From: CAYJGN01 sp964369635
Lineage (GTDB): Bacteria > Bacillota > Clostridia > Oscillospirales > Ruminococcaceae
Reading direction: 5' to 3'
Assembly: GCA_964369635.1 (NCBI GenBank)
Contig: CAYJGN010000037.1
Location: forward strand, 1-19,768
DNA: 19,768 nt
Shown: positions 7,383 through 14,608 of the stretch, one piece after another
Numbering within the stretch: position 1 is the stretch's first letter
Layout of the letters: each line of letters begins with the position of its first letter
Program-made: the position numbers and the translations under genes
Notes under the pieces: model-generated
Told to the model about the DNA's origin: nothing
The model's database searches: none
The model's input: only the letters and a program-made list of their open reading frames with translations

Positions 7383-8345
7383 ATGAGAAAAATTTTTGCA
7401 TTGTTGCTTATAGTGGCAATTTTTATAGTGGGATGTGCAAACGAGGGTGAGTCTGCAGAGAGAAACTATCCTGTTTCGGTCAATGGTGTAACATTTGAAG
7501 AGGCGCCGAGTGGAGTTGTTTCGCTAAGTCCTGTTGTTACCGAGATTTTAAAAGAGCTCGATTTGGTTGATAGTTTGGTTGCGGTTTCAGATTTTTGCGA
7601 TGTCGAAGAGCTTCCAAAAGCTGGCAGTTATTTAACCCCAAATTTTGATGCTATATATGAGAGCGGCGCTGATACCGTTATCGTTTCGGCTTCTCTTAAA
7701 GTTTCAGATCTTGATAGATTTGCGCAGATGGGTATAGATGTTGTGCTAATCCCGCATGCTATTAATTTAGGGCAAACGAAAACTCTATATACCGATATTG
7801 CAACTATTTTGACAGGTTCGGTTGATGGGGCGTTTAAAGGTGAGAACCTCTATACAAACTTCATTCAAAAGCTTGAGTATCTCTACCGTGAGGTATCGGG
7901 GATAGAGCAGCCACTGCCATCGGCGGAAAATACCGAAGATGGAGCGGAGGAGAGCGAAGAGGAGACGGATAAAGAGTGGGAGCCGATAGTGAGCTTTGAT
8001 TACCAGAAAACGGCGCTTGTCCTTCTCAGTGAAGATTTAAATGTTGCAACCGGTGGTAGCATTGAAGAGGATATTTTGCAGTATATCGCAGTTGATAATG
8101 CGGCGGGTGGATATAGCGATTATTTTGTTCCAAGCGAAGAGTTTGCGGCTTTAAGCTATGATATTCTGCTCATTTCAGATGAGATAGATTTTGAGAGCTT
8201 CTCGCAAACCGAGAGCTATCTCTCGCTTGCGCGTGAGGGAGTTTCGGTTGTATTCTTCTCACCTGAAAAATTTATCTATCAGAGCAGTTTATCATTTGAT
8301 GAAGCTCTAAAGGTAGCGAAAGAGATATACCCCGATAAATTTTAG
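7383..8345 (+). CDS. Solo periplasmic-binding-type lipoprotein (BtuF/FepB-like fold)
   Basis: A 320-aa predicted lipoprotein. A Lys/Arg N-terminus and hydrophobic segment end in IVGC with lipidation cysteine C18, so it should sit on the outer face of the membrane. Residues 30-130 look like the substrate-binding family of metal-chelate and vitamin B12 importers (Peripla_BP_2): the pattern VSLSPVVTEILKELDL, then FDAIYESGADTVIV and MGIDVVLIPHA. A strongly acidic, low-complexity insertion lies at about 180-200, between the two lobes. No BtuC/D-like importer genes are nearby; the upstream ABC genes are of exporter type. It may use a permease encoded elsewhere, or have become a sensor or binding protein. 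The ATG has TTAGGAG upstream. The ligand is unknown. Confidence 0.8.
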   Translation: MRKIFALLLIVAIFIVGCANEGESAERNYPVSVNGVTFEEAPSGVVSLSPVVTEILKELDLVDSLVAVSDFCDVEELPKAGSYLTPNFDAIYESGADTVIVSASLKVSDLDRFAQMGIDVVLIPHAINLGQTKTLYTDIATILTGSVDGAFKGENLYTNFIQKLEYLYREVSGIEQPLPSAENTEDGAEESEEETDKEWEPIVSFDYQKTALVLLSEDLNVATGGSIEEDILQYIAVDNAAGGYSDYFVPSEEFAALSYDILLISDEIDFESFSQTESYLSLAREGVSVVFFSPEKFIYQSSLSFDEALKVAKEIYPDKF

Positions 8346-8454
8346 CGGACAAAAGCTTTGGTTTAAGCATAGAATAATAAGCGGTCGCACCCTGTTTTAA
8401 ACGCACCTTATTTTCCCGTATTATATGCTTTGCAGGGTAGATATAATTATTTTG
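8346..8454 (+). other. 3' untranslated region of the lipoprotein gene
   Basis: No gene is seen between the lipoprotein stop and its terminator. Two nested complementary pairs exist: AAGCATA (8365-8371) with TATGCTT (8424-8430), and AATAAG (8376-8381) with CTTATT (8407-8412). The hexamer CGCACC also occurs twice (8386-8391, 8402-8407). This could fold into an extended stem-loop, but the arms are AT-rich and short. Confidence 0.35.
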
Positions 8455-8488
8455 CAGAGAGAGTTTTTATAATTCTCTCTGTTTTTTT
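8455..8488 (+). terminator. Intrinsic terminator after the lipoprotein gene
   Basis: An 8-bp stem CAGAGAGA (8455-8462) / TCTCTCTG (8474-8481) is followed by seven T. It directly precedes the promoter of the sixth nucleoside hydrolase. Confidence 0.82.
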
Positions 8489-8499
8489 ATCTGAAAAAA

Positions 8500-8508
8500 T
8501 GATATAAT
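8500..8508 (+). promoter_or_regulatory. Extended -10 promoter of nucleoside hydrolase 6
   Basis: TGATATAAT (8500-8508) matches the extended -10 form TGnTATAAT. The region 17 bp upstream is a T-run from the preceding terminator and gives no real -35 box. The leader would be about 20 nt. Confidence 0.55.
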
Positions 8509-8535
8509 GGAAAGAATAAAAATGGAGGTGCTAAA

Positions 8536-9519
8536 ATGAGAAAAATTATTATGGATGTTGATACCGGAAGCGATGATGCAGTCGCTTTAATGCTTGCAGC
8601 GGCGGCTGATGAGCTTGAGCTAATTGCAGTTGCCACTACATACAATTTTGAGTACAGGATAGATAACATAACCGAGAATACCTTGCGTGTGCTCGAGCTT
8701 GTAGCGCCTGATGTTCCAGTTTATGAGGGAAGCCATCACCCTGTTTGCAAAAATCTTTCAGCAAGAGATAAAAATTCAAAAAGAAATACGAGCAACCCAG
8801 TTGGTAAAGATGGCAAGGTTGTTGCTATTCATCAAGAGTATCTCGATCTTCCAGTGGCTACTAAAAAAGCAGAGGATATGGACGCTGTTAGCTTTTACCT
8901 TAAAACCCTTCGCGGTGAAGGAGAGAAATATACCCTTGTTATGACAGGTGGTATGACCAATTTAGCGCTTGCACTTCGGATAAATCCAAATATCAAAAAC
9001 AGAATAGAAGAGATTGTTTTGATGGGTGGCGGAGTTAATATAACAAATGTTACAACTGCCGCAGAGAGCAACTTTTATAGAGACCCAGAGGCTGCGAAAA
9101 TTCTTCTAAAGAGCGGTTGTAAGGTAACTATTGTGCCGCTTGATGCGACCCATTCTGCGATGTTCGATCTTGATGATGCGAAGAAATTTTCAGATCTTGG
9201 AACAGCACCATGCACACTTACAGGTGACCTTATATCTCAAAGGGCGCTTGCATATCAGGCAAATGGCCAGACGAAGACCCCGCAAAGCTCACTGCACGAC
9301 GCTATAACAGTTGGATATCTAATAAATCCCGAAATACTGCCGGATGTTCGTCGCGAGAGCTGTGATATAGAGATTGCTGGCGGAATTGCCGATGGTATGC
9401 TTGTTGTTGATAATCGTCTGCTTGCAGATAAAACAGCTGAAACTTATGTAGCTTATAAAGCGGATAAAGAGAAGTTTATGGATCTTTTATATAGCAATTT
9501 CAAAAAGTTTACAAAATAG
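8536..9519 (+). CDS. Nucleoside hydrolase paralogue 6 (subfamily B, catalytic set retained)
   Basis: A 327-aa IU-NH family protein separated from the other five by the ABC and lipoprotein genes. It has DVDTGSDDA (D7, D9, D13, D14), a threonine in TGGMTN (T141), AESN (N179) with RDPEAA, and the C-terminal pair H254-D255 in LHDAITV. HGxDG is absent; instead it carries DGKVVAIH (H99) followed by Leu-Pro, the signature shared with paralogues 2 and 3. The usual HGN ribose-contact segment after strand 2 reads YNFEY here, with one extra residue before the next helix. It starts at ATG 8536 behind GGAGGTG. Calcium and C-terminal His ligands suggest an active hydrolase; specificity is unknown. Dispersal of a subfamily B copy suggests older duplication or rearrangement. 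Confidence 0.93.
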   Translation: MRKIIMDVDTGSDDAVALMLAAAADELELIAVATTYNFEYRIDNITENTLRVLELVAPDVPVYEGSHHPVCKNLSARDKNSKRNTSNPVGKDGKVVAIHQEYLDLPVATKKAEDMDAVSFYLKTLRGEGEKYTLVMTGGMTNLALALRINPNIKNRIEEIVLMGGGVNITNVTTAAESNFYRDPEAAKILLKSGCKVTIVPLDATHSAMFDLDDAKKFSDLGTAPCTLTGDLISQRALAYQANGQTKTPQSSLHDAITVGYLINPEILPDVRRESCDIEIAGGIADGMLVVDNRLLADKTAETYVAYKADKEKFMDLLYSNFKKFTK

Positions 9520-9536
9520 CGGTTTTATAGTATAAT
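9508..9536 (+). promoter_or_regulatory. Sigma-A promoter of valS-folC
   Basis: TTTACA (9508-9513), 17-bp spacer, TATAAT (9531-9536). The -35 box lies within the last codons of nucleoside hydrolase 6. The predicted leader is only about 26 nt, leaving no room for a T-box riboswitch. Confidence 0.75.
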
Positions 9537-9568
9537 TTTTAGAGTTTATTTTTAAAGGAGTTAATATA

Positions 9569-12196
9569 ATGGCATCAGAGCTTGAAAAAAGATATGACCC
9601 GACTGCGGTCGAGGATAAAATCTATAAAAATTGGATGGAAAAAGGCTACTTTAGGGCAGAGGTGGATAGAAATAAAGAGCCGTTTACCATAGTGATGCCG
9701 CCTCCTAATATAACAGGCAGACTTCATATGGGACACGCTATTGATAATACCATTCAGGATGTTCTAACAAGATATAAAAGGATGCAAGGGTTTGCCGCTC
9801 TATGGCTACCAGGTACCGACCATGCCGCTATTGCAACAGAGGCTAAAATAGTTGAAAACCTAAAAACCAAAGGGATAGAGAAAGACTCTCTAACCCGTGA
9901 GGAGTTTTTAGAGTATGCTTGGAAATGGAAAGAGGAATACGGTGGCGCGATAGTCGAGCAGCTCAAAAAGCTTGGAAGCTCTTGCGACTGGAGCCGCGAG
10001 CGCTTCACTATGGACGAGGGTTGTTCGCAAGCTGTCCTTGAAGTTTTTGTAAAACTCTATAACGAGGGACTTATTTACCGCGGCGAGAGGATAATAAACT
10101 GGTGTCCTACCTGTAAAACATCTATATCGGAAGCTGAAGTTGTTCACACCGAGAGCGAAGGTAGCTTTTGGCATATAAACTATCCGTTATCAGATGGCAG
10201 CGGATTCTTGCAGCTTGCAACAACAAGACCTGAAACTATGCTTGGCGATACTGCTGTTGCGGTGAACCCTGATGATGATAGGTATAAAGACCTTATAGGT
10301 AAGATGGTTAAACTGCCACTCACCGATAGGGAAATTCCGATTATTGCCGATAGCTATGTTGATATCGAGTTTGGAACTGGTGTTGTTAAAATAACGCCGG
10401 CGCACGACCCGAACGACTTTGAAGTTGGTCTTCGCCATAATCTTCCTGTTCTTAATATAATGACCGAAGATGGCTATATAAACGAAGAGGGTGGCGAATT
10501 TTGCGGACTTGAGCGGTATGAAGCTCGCAAAAAGATTGTTTCTATGCTCGAAGAGCAAGGGCTGCTTGTTAAAATAGAAGCGCATACTCATAATGTTGGC
10601 GGATGTTATAGATGTAGTACCGTTATCGAGCCGCGCGTTTCGCTCCAGTGGTTTGTTCATATGGAAGAGCTTGCAAAACCTGCTATTGATGCAGTAGAGA
10701 ATGGGGATACAAACTTTGTCCCTGATAGATTTTCAAAAACATACCTAAACTGGCTATATGGAATTCGCGACTGGTGCATCTCTCGTCAGCTATGGTGGGG
10801 ACATAGAATTCCCGCTTGGCACTGTGCTTGCTGCGGCGAGATAACCGTTTCAAAAGAGAAATCGGTTGAGAGTTGTTCTAAATGCGGCAGTAGCAATATA
10901 GAGCAGGATAACGATACTTTAGATACCTGGTTCTCATCAGCACTATGGCCTTTCTCAACCCTTGGTTGGCCTGAAAATACAGATGATCTCGATTTCTTCT
11001 ACCCGACATCTGTTCTTGTTACAGGATATGATATTATCTTCTTCTGGGTTGTTCGAATGATGTTCTCAGGTCTTCGTCAGATGAACGAAGTACCATTTAA
11101 GACGGTTTATATCCACGGCCTTGTCCGCGATGATAAAGGGCGCAAGATGAGCAAAAGCCTTGGAAATGGAATTGATCCGCTTGATGTTGTTGATGAATAT
11201 GGAGCTGATGCATTGCGCTTCACTCTAACTATGGGCGTTTCGCCAGGCAATGATATGAGATATAGCGAAGATAGAGTTTTAAACTCAAGAAACTTCTGTA
11301 ACAAAATTTGGAATGCGGCGAGATTTATTATGATGAATCTGCCGGAAAACTATGAGTTTTCATCGCTTCCAACAGAGGGGCTACAGAGCAGCGATAAATG
11401 GGTTTTATCAAAACTTCGCACCCTTACAGCTGAAGTTACTGCGAATATAGATAACTATGAGCTTGGAATGGCTTGCACAAAGCTATATAACTTTATCTGG
11501 GATGTTTTCTGCGATTGGTATATCGAGCTTGCAAAAACAAGGTTTAATACCGAAGATAGCAAAAAGGTTTGCGATATTTTGGTCTATACTCTATCAGAAT
11601 CGTTAAAGCTTCTTCATCCGTTTATGCCTTTTATAACCGAGGAGATTTATAAGGCGCTAAATCCAAATGAAGAAACAATTATGATAAAAGACTACCCGAA
11701 AGCTGAAAGTATTGCTGATTACAGCGAGGCAGAGCAGAATTTCGAGCTTATAGTTGAGTTTATTAAATCTGCAAGAAATATGAGAGCAGAGCTTAATGTT
11801 CCGCCATCAAAGAGGGTTAATTATTATATCACGACCGATAAAACTGAAGTGTTTGCGACTTCTTCGGAGTATTTAAAAAAGCTTGCCGGTGCAAATGAAG
11901 TTTTCATAAACGAAGCTTGCCCAACTGATAAAACAGTTTCGGTTGTATCACGAGGTGCAACAGCGCTTATCGCAGTTGATGAGCTTGTTGATAAAGAGAA
12001 AGAAACAGCAAGGCTTCAAAAGGAAAAAGAATCGGTGCTAAAAGATATAAGCATTATTAGCGGAAAGCTTACAAATCAAGGGTTTATCGCAAAGGCACCA
12101 GCTGCTGTTATCGAGTCTGAACAGAAGAAGCTCGCTATTGCAAATGAGAAACTTGAGAAGCTTGAAGTGAGTCTTCGAGGACTACTTGGTGAATAG
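9569..12196 (+). CDS. valS: Valyl-tRNA synthetase
   Basis: An 875-aa class I aminoacyl-tRNA synthetase that charges tRNA-Val in the cytoplasm. The start PPPNITGRLHMGHA carries the HIGH box as HMGH (53-56), and the KMSKS box is exact at 526-530. The editing domain lies between, with TTRPETMLGDTAVAV. Two cysteine pairs follow: C346/C349, and a zinc-ribbon-like cluster with C419/C422 and C436/C439. The motif LDTWFSSALWPFSTLGWP is typical of ValRS. The C-terminal 70 residues form the charged coiled coil that contacts tRNA. The length is normal for the bacterial enzyme. The ATG has AAAGGAG upstream. The stop overlaps the start of folC, a pairing common in Firmicutes. Identification is secure. Confidence 0.98.
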   Translation: MASELEKRYDPTAVEDKIYKNWMEKGYFRAEVDRNKEPFTIVMPPPNITGRLHMGHAIDNTIQDVLTRYKRMQGFAALWLPGTDHAAIATEAKIVENLKTKGIEKDSLTREEFLEYAWKWKEEYGGAIVEQLKKLGSSCDWSRERFTMDEGCSQAVLEVFVKLYNEGLIYRGERIINWCPTCKTSISEAEVVHTESEGSFWHINYPLSDGSGFLQLATTRPETMLGDTAVAVNPDDDRYKDLIGKMVKLPLTDREIPIIADSYVDIEFGTGVVKITPAHDPNDFEVGLRHNLPVLNIMTEDGYINEEGGEFCGLERYEARKKIVSMLEEQGLLVKIEAHTHNVGGCYRCSTVIEPRVSLQWFVHMEELAKPAIDAVENGDTNFVPDRFSKTYLNWLYGIRDWCISRQLWWGHRIPAWHCACCGEITVSKEKSVESCSKCGSSNIEQDNDTLDTWFSSALWPFSTLGWPENTDDLDFFYPTSVLVTGYDIIFFWVVRMMFSGLRQMNEVPFKTVYIHGLVRDDKGRKMSKSLGNGIDPLDVVDEYGADALRFTLTMGVSPGNDMRYSEDRVLNSRNFCNKIWNAARFIMMNLPENYEFSSLPTEGLQSSDKWVLSKLRTLTAEVTANIDNYELGMACTKLYNFIWDVFCDWYIELAKTRFNTEDSKKVCDILVYTLSESLKLLHPFMPFITEEIYKALNPNEETIMIKDYPKAESIADYSEAEQNFELIVEFIKSARNMRAELNVPPSKRVNYYITTDKTEVFATSSEYLKKLAGANEVFINEACPTDKTVSVVSRGATALIAVDELVDKEKETARLQKEKESVLKDISIISGKLTNQGFIAKAPAAVIESEQKKLAIANEKLEKLEVSLRGLLGE

Positions 12197-13442
12197 CGAA
12201 AAAAGGTTTTCATCGGTTGATGAAGCAATAAAATTTATAACATCGCTCCCTCAAAAGGGGAGCGGTGCTTCGCTTGAAACGATGAAACTCTTTATGCAGA
12301 GACTTAATAACCCACAGGATAAGCTTTCGTTTGTGCATATTGCCGGGAGTAACGGGAAGGGCAGCTGCGCAAAATATATAAGTGATACCCTTAGTTTAGC
12401 GGGATATAAAACAGGTCTATTCATCTCCCCCTATATTCTTGAATTTCGTGAGCGGATTTCTGTTGACGGTGAGATGATTGAGGAAGAGCGACTTGTAGGA
12501 ATACTAAATGATATAGTCACTTTAGCAGAAGAAGTTGGCGCTTCGCAGTTTGAGATTATAACAGCGATAGCCTTTCTCTATTATCTTGAAGTCGGGGTGG
12601 ATATAGTCGTTTTAGAGACGGGGCTTGGCGGTCGGTTTGATGCGACAAATGTTGTGAGACCACTCGTTTCAGCTATTATGCAGATATCCCTTGATCATAC
12701 AGAGCTTCTTGGAAATAGCGAAGAGAAAATTGCCGCTGAAAAGGCGGGTATTATCAAAGAGGGCGTGCCGGTTATATTATACCCTGATAATAAGGAATCG
12801 GTGAATAGCCTTTTAGAAGACACGGCAAATATACGCGGTTGTAACTGCATTTTATCCGATAAAAGAGATATTGAGATTTTAAAAAGCGGAAGTTTTGGGT
12901 CGGTCTTTTTATATAAAGGTGATGAGTATTCTATTAAAATGCAGGGTATTCATCAGGTTTACAATGCAGTTGTGGCTATAGAGACAGTTAAACAAATTGC
13001 AGATAAATATAAAAATATTACTGGCGATATAATACGGTCGGCGATATCTAACATGTCGTTTGTGGCGAGATTTGAAGTGCTCCGAGAGAAACCGCTTCTG
13101 ATTATAGACGGTGCTCATAATATAGGTGGTGCGCAGGCGCTTTCAGGGATATTAGACGGGTACAACAGGAAATTTGTCGGGATTTTTTCAGCGATAAAAT
13201 CAAAAAACTACCAGAGAGTTTTGGAGAAGATAGCCCCTTATCTTGAAAAAATCTATATCGTACAGATGGATAATCCGAGGGCAGAGAGGGTAGAGAGGCT
13301 TATAGAGGTACTGCCGAGTGGGATAGAGGCTATGGTTATTTCGGTAGATGAGGTTTTACAGGTGACGAAAAACGTTGATAGTTTGGTTTTTGGGTCGCTA
13401 TATTTATGTAGTGATGTAAGAAATCTTTGGCAGAGCAGATAA
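12189..13442 (+). CDS. folC: Folylpolyglutamate synthase / dihydrofolate synthase
   Basis: A 417-aa Mur-ligase-family enzyme that adds glutamate to folates and, in bifunctional forms, to dihydropteroate, using ATP. The P-loop is GSNGKGS (53-59, from the chosen start), a Ser-for-Thr variant of the usual GTNGKGS. Further family motifs are FISPYILEFRERI, ETGLGGRFDATNVV, DHTELLGNSEEKIAAEKAGIIK and IDGAHN. I chose GTG 12189, 8 nt after GAGG at 12177-12180, over TTG 12186; the evidence for choosing is modest. It overlaps the end of valS by 8 nt in a different frame, so the genes are coupled. The strong terminator at 13456 closes the unit. Confidence 0.95.
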   Translation: MNSEKRFSSVDEAIKFITSLPQKGSGASLETMKLFMQRLNNPQDKLSFVHIAGSNGKGSCAKYISDTLSLAGYKTGLFISPYILEFRERISVDGEMIEEERLVGILNDIVTLAEEVGASQFEIITAIAFLYYLEVGVDIVVLETGLGGRFDATNVVRPLVSAIMQISLDHTELLGNSEEKIAAEKAGIIKEGVPVILYPDNKESVNSLLEDTANIRGCNCILSDKRDIEILKSGSFGSVFLYKGDEYSIKMQGIHQVYNAVVAIETVKQIADKYKNITGDIIRSAISNMSFVARFEVLREKPLLIIDGAHNIGGAQALSGILDGYNRKFVGIFSAIKSKNYQRVLEKIAPYLEKIYIVQMDNPRAERVERLIEVLPSGIEAMVISVDEVLQVTKNVDSLVFGSLYLCSDVRNLWQSR

Positions 13443-13455
13443 CGACAAAATATTT

Positions 13456-13500
13456 AAAGACAAGCTTTTATTATAGTTAAAAAAAGCTTGTCTTTTTTCT
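13456..13500 (+). terminator. Strong intrinsic terminator after folC
   Basis: A perfect 14-bp stem (13456-13469 with 13482-13495, core GACAAGCTTTT/AAAAGCTTGTC) and 12-nt loop are followed by more T residues. It lies 14 nt after the folC stop. Confidence 0.92.
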
Positions 13501-13869
13501 TTTGCCTTGAATGTTTTTGTTTCGAGCTATATAAAAAATCATAGGTTTGGTGAGATGTTTTATGGGAATAATGTTTGCTATTTGGGTTATTAGTTGTCTT
13601 CCGATTTTTTGGGTTTTTATAAGAAATGCAGTTGATGAAAACGGATGAAAGATATTGGTGGTTGTGACGGTGCGCCGCCCGAAGGGCGAATTTTATTTTT
13701 AAAATTCGCCGATGCCGCACAAAGTGCGACAAAACGCATGTATGCGTTTCTTCGGGCGGGGGACGTGAAGTTTTCGCTAAACTTAAAGGTGAGAAAAGAT
13801 AAAATTAGATGTTTAAAAACAGATGCTCTGAAGATAATAAAATCAGATGACTTATAAAGGAGTTTTAAT
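13501..13869 (+). other. Non-coding region upstream of the spoIIA operon
   Basis: This 369-nt stretch separates folC from spoIIAA. A 70-codon frame from 13645 crosses the cloverleaf element and has neither a ribosome binding site nor family-like sequence, so I do not call it. The main content is the folded element at 13675-13759. A possible sigma-H-like pair (AGGTTTG near 13543, GGGAAT near 13564) is a poor match with a 14-nt gap. The last 15 nt carry the spoIIAA ribosome binding site AAAGGAG. Confidence 0.6.
13675..13759. repeat. Cloverleaf-like structured element (four-way inverted repeat)
   Basis: An outer 10-bp perfect stem CCGCCCGAAG (13675-13684) / CTTCGGGCGG (13750-13759) encloses three hairpins in order. 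The first is GGCGAATTTT (13685-13694) / AAAATTCGCC (13701-13710). The second is CGCAC (13716-13720) / GTGCG (13724-13728). The third is AAACGCAT (13732-13739) / ATGCGTTT (13742-13749). Hairpins 1 and 3 abut the outer stem exactly, so the 85 nt would fold as a compact four-way junction. It is much richer in GC than its surroundings. It could be a structured RNA, the leader of spoIIA, or one copy of a dispersed palindromic repeat. I do not recognise the family. Confidence 0.7.
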
Positions 13870-14193
13870 ATGGTGTCTTATAAATGCAGCAATGATACAG
13901 TGACAGTTCTACTAAAAGGAGAGATTGATCATCATAATGCGGTATCACTTCGCAAAGAGATAGATGAGATATATCAAAAAAATGATCCGAAATCGCTTAT
14001 ACTTGATTTTTCAGAGGTAACCTTTATGGATTCATCGGGGATAGGGCTTGTTATGGGGAGATATAAAAATATATCGAGTAACGGTTGTAAACTAATTATA
14101 AAAAATCCAGCGACAAGTATAAAAAAAGTTTTTTCAATAAGCGGTATAAAAAAGATTGCAAAGATAGTTGAGGGTGAGAAAGATGGAGAATAG
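13870..14193 (+). CDS. spoIIAA: Anti-sigma F factor antagonist
   Basis: A 107-aa STAS-domain protein. In sporulation, unphosphorylated SpoIIAA displaces sigma-F from SpoIIAB in the forespore, and SpoIIAB phosphorylates it on a serine. The motif FMDSSGIGLVMGRYK contains the phospho-acceptor, S56 by alignment to the second Ser of the Bacillus motif. The length is close to the family norm (about 115). It starts at ATG 13870 after AAAGGAG. It is first in the operon and overlaps spoIIAB by 11 nt. No convincing sigma-H promoter could be placed upstream. Confidence 0.96.
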   Translation: MVSYKCSNDTVTVLLKGEIDHHNAVSLRKEIDEIYQKNDPKSLILDFSEVTFMDSSGIGLVMGRYKNISSNGCKLIIKNPATSIKKVFSISGIKKIAKIVEGEKDGE

Positions 14194-14608
14194 AATAAAA
14201 ATATCATTTAGCTCTGTTTCGGTGAATGAGGGGTTTGCGAGAATGGCAATAGCAGCAGCAGCGATGCCGCTTGATCCGAATTTAGAAGAGCTGACTGATT
14301 TAAAAACAGCGGTCAGTGAAGCGGTTACAAATGCAATAGTTCACGGATATAAAGACAGCATCGGAACTGTCTACATAGATATAAAAGTATCTGGTGGGAC
14401 AATTTCGATAACAGTTCGCGATAGGGGTATTGGAATACCCGATATAGAAAGGGCGAAAGAGCCGCTCTTCACAACAGGAGCTACAGAAGAGCGAGCAGGG
14501 CTTGGCTTTACTCTAATGGAAACGTTTACCGATAAAATGCGGGTTCGAAGTGTTGTTGGCAAAGGGACATCTGTGACACTGCAAAAGAGGATTCGGGGTA
14601 AGATTTAA
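14183..14608 (+). CDS. spoIIAB: Anti-sigma F factor, serine kinase
   Basis: A 141-aa GHKL-fold kinase that binds and inhibits sigma-F and phosphorylates SpoIIAA. The N-box is EAVTNAIVHGY (E46, N50), the G1 box DRGIG (80-84), the ATP-lid region PLFTTGATEERAG, and the G2 box GLGFT (106-110). I chose ATG 14183 (MENRIKISF) because it matches the N-terminus of characterised SpoIIAB and lies 6 nt after GAGGGTG at 14170-14176; upstream TTG/GTG codons give an unlikely basic extension. It overlaps spoIIAA by 11 nt and sigF by 1 nt, consistent with matched stoichiometry. Confidence 0.97.
   Translation: MENRIKISFSSVSVNEGFARMAIAAAAMPLDPNLEELTDLKTAVSEAVTNAIVHGYKDSIGTVYIDIKVSGGTISITVRDRGIGIPDIERAKEPLFTTGATEERAGLGFTLMETFTDKMRVRSVVGKGTSVTLQKRIRGKI

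Noticed and set aside
5489..8345. Reading the ABC genes and lipoprotein as one nucleoside importer
   Set aside because: The ATPase and permease are of ABC-2 exporter type and the lipoprotein has a separate promoter and a metal-chelate/B12-type fold.
10190..10660. A 156-codon minus-strand frame inside valS
   Set aside because: It is antisense to a certain housekeeping gene and shows no protein-family features.
13541..13569. Possible sigma-H promoter for spoIIA
   Set aside because: The boxes match poorly and the spacing is too long; not strong enough to annotate.
13645..13857. A 70-codon open frame between folC and spoIIAA
   Set aside because: It has no ribosome binding site, spans the cloverleaf palindromes, and its protein shows no family-like features; the frame is better explained by the GC-rich repeat.
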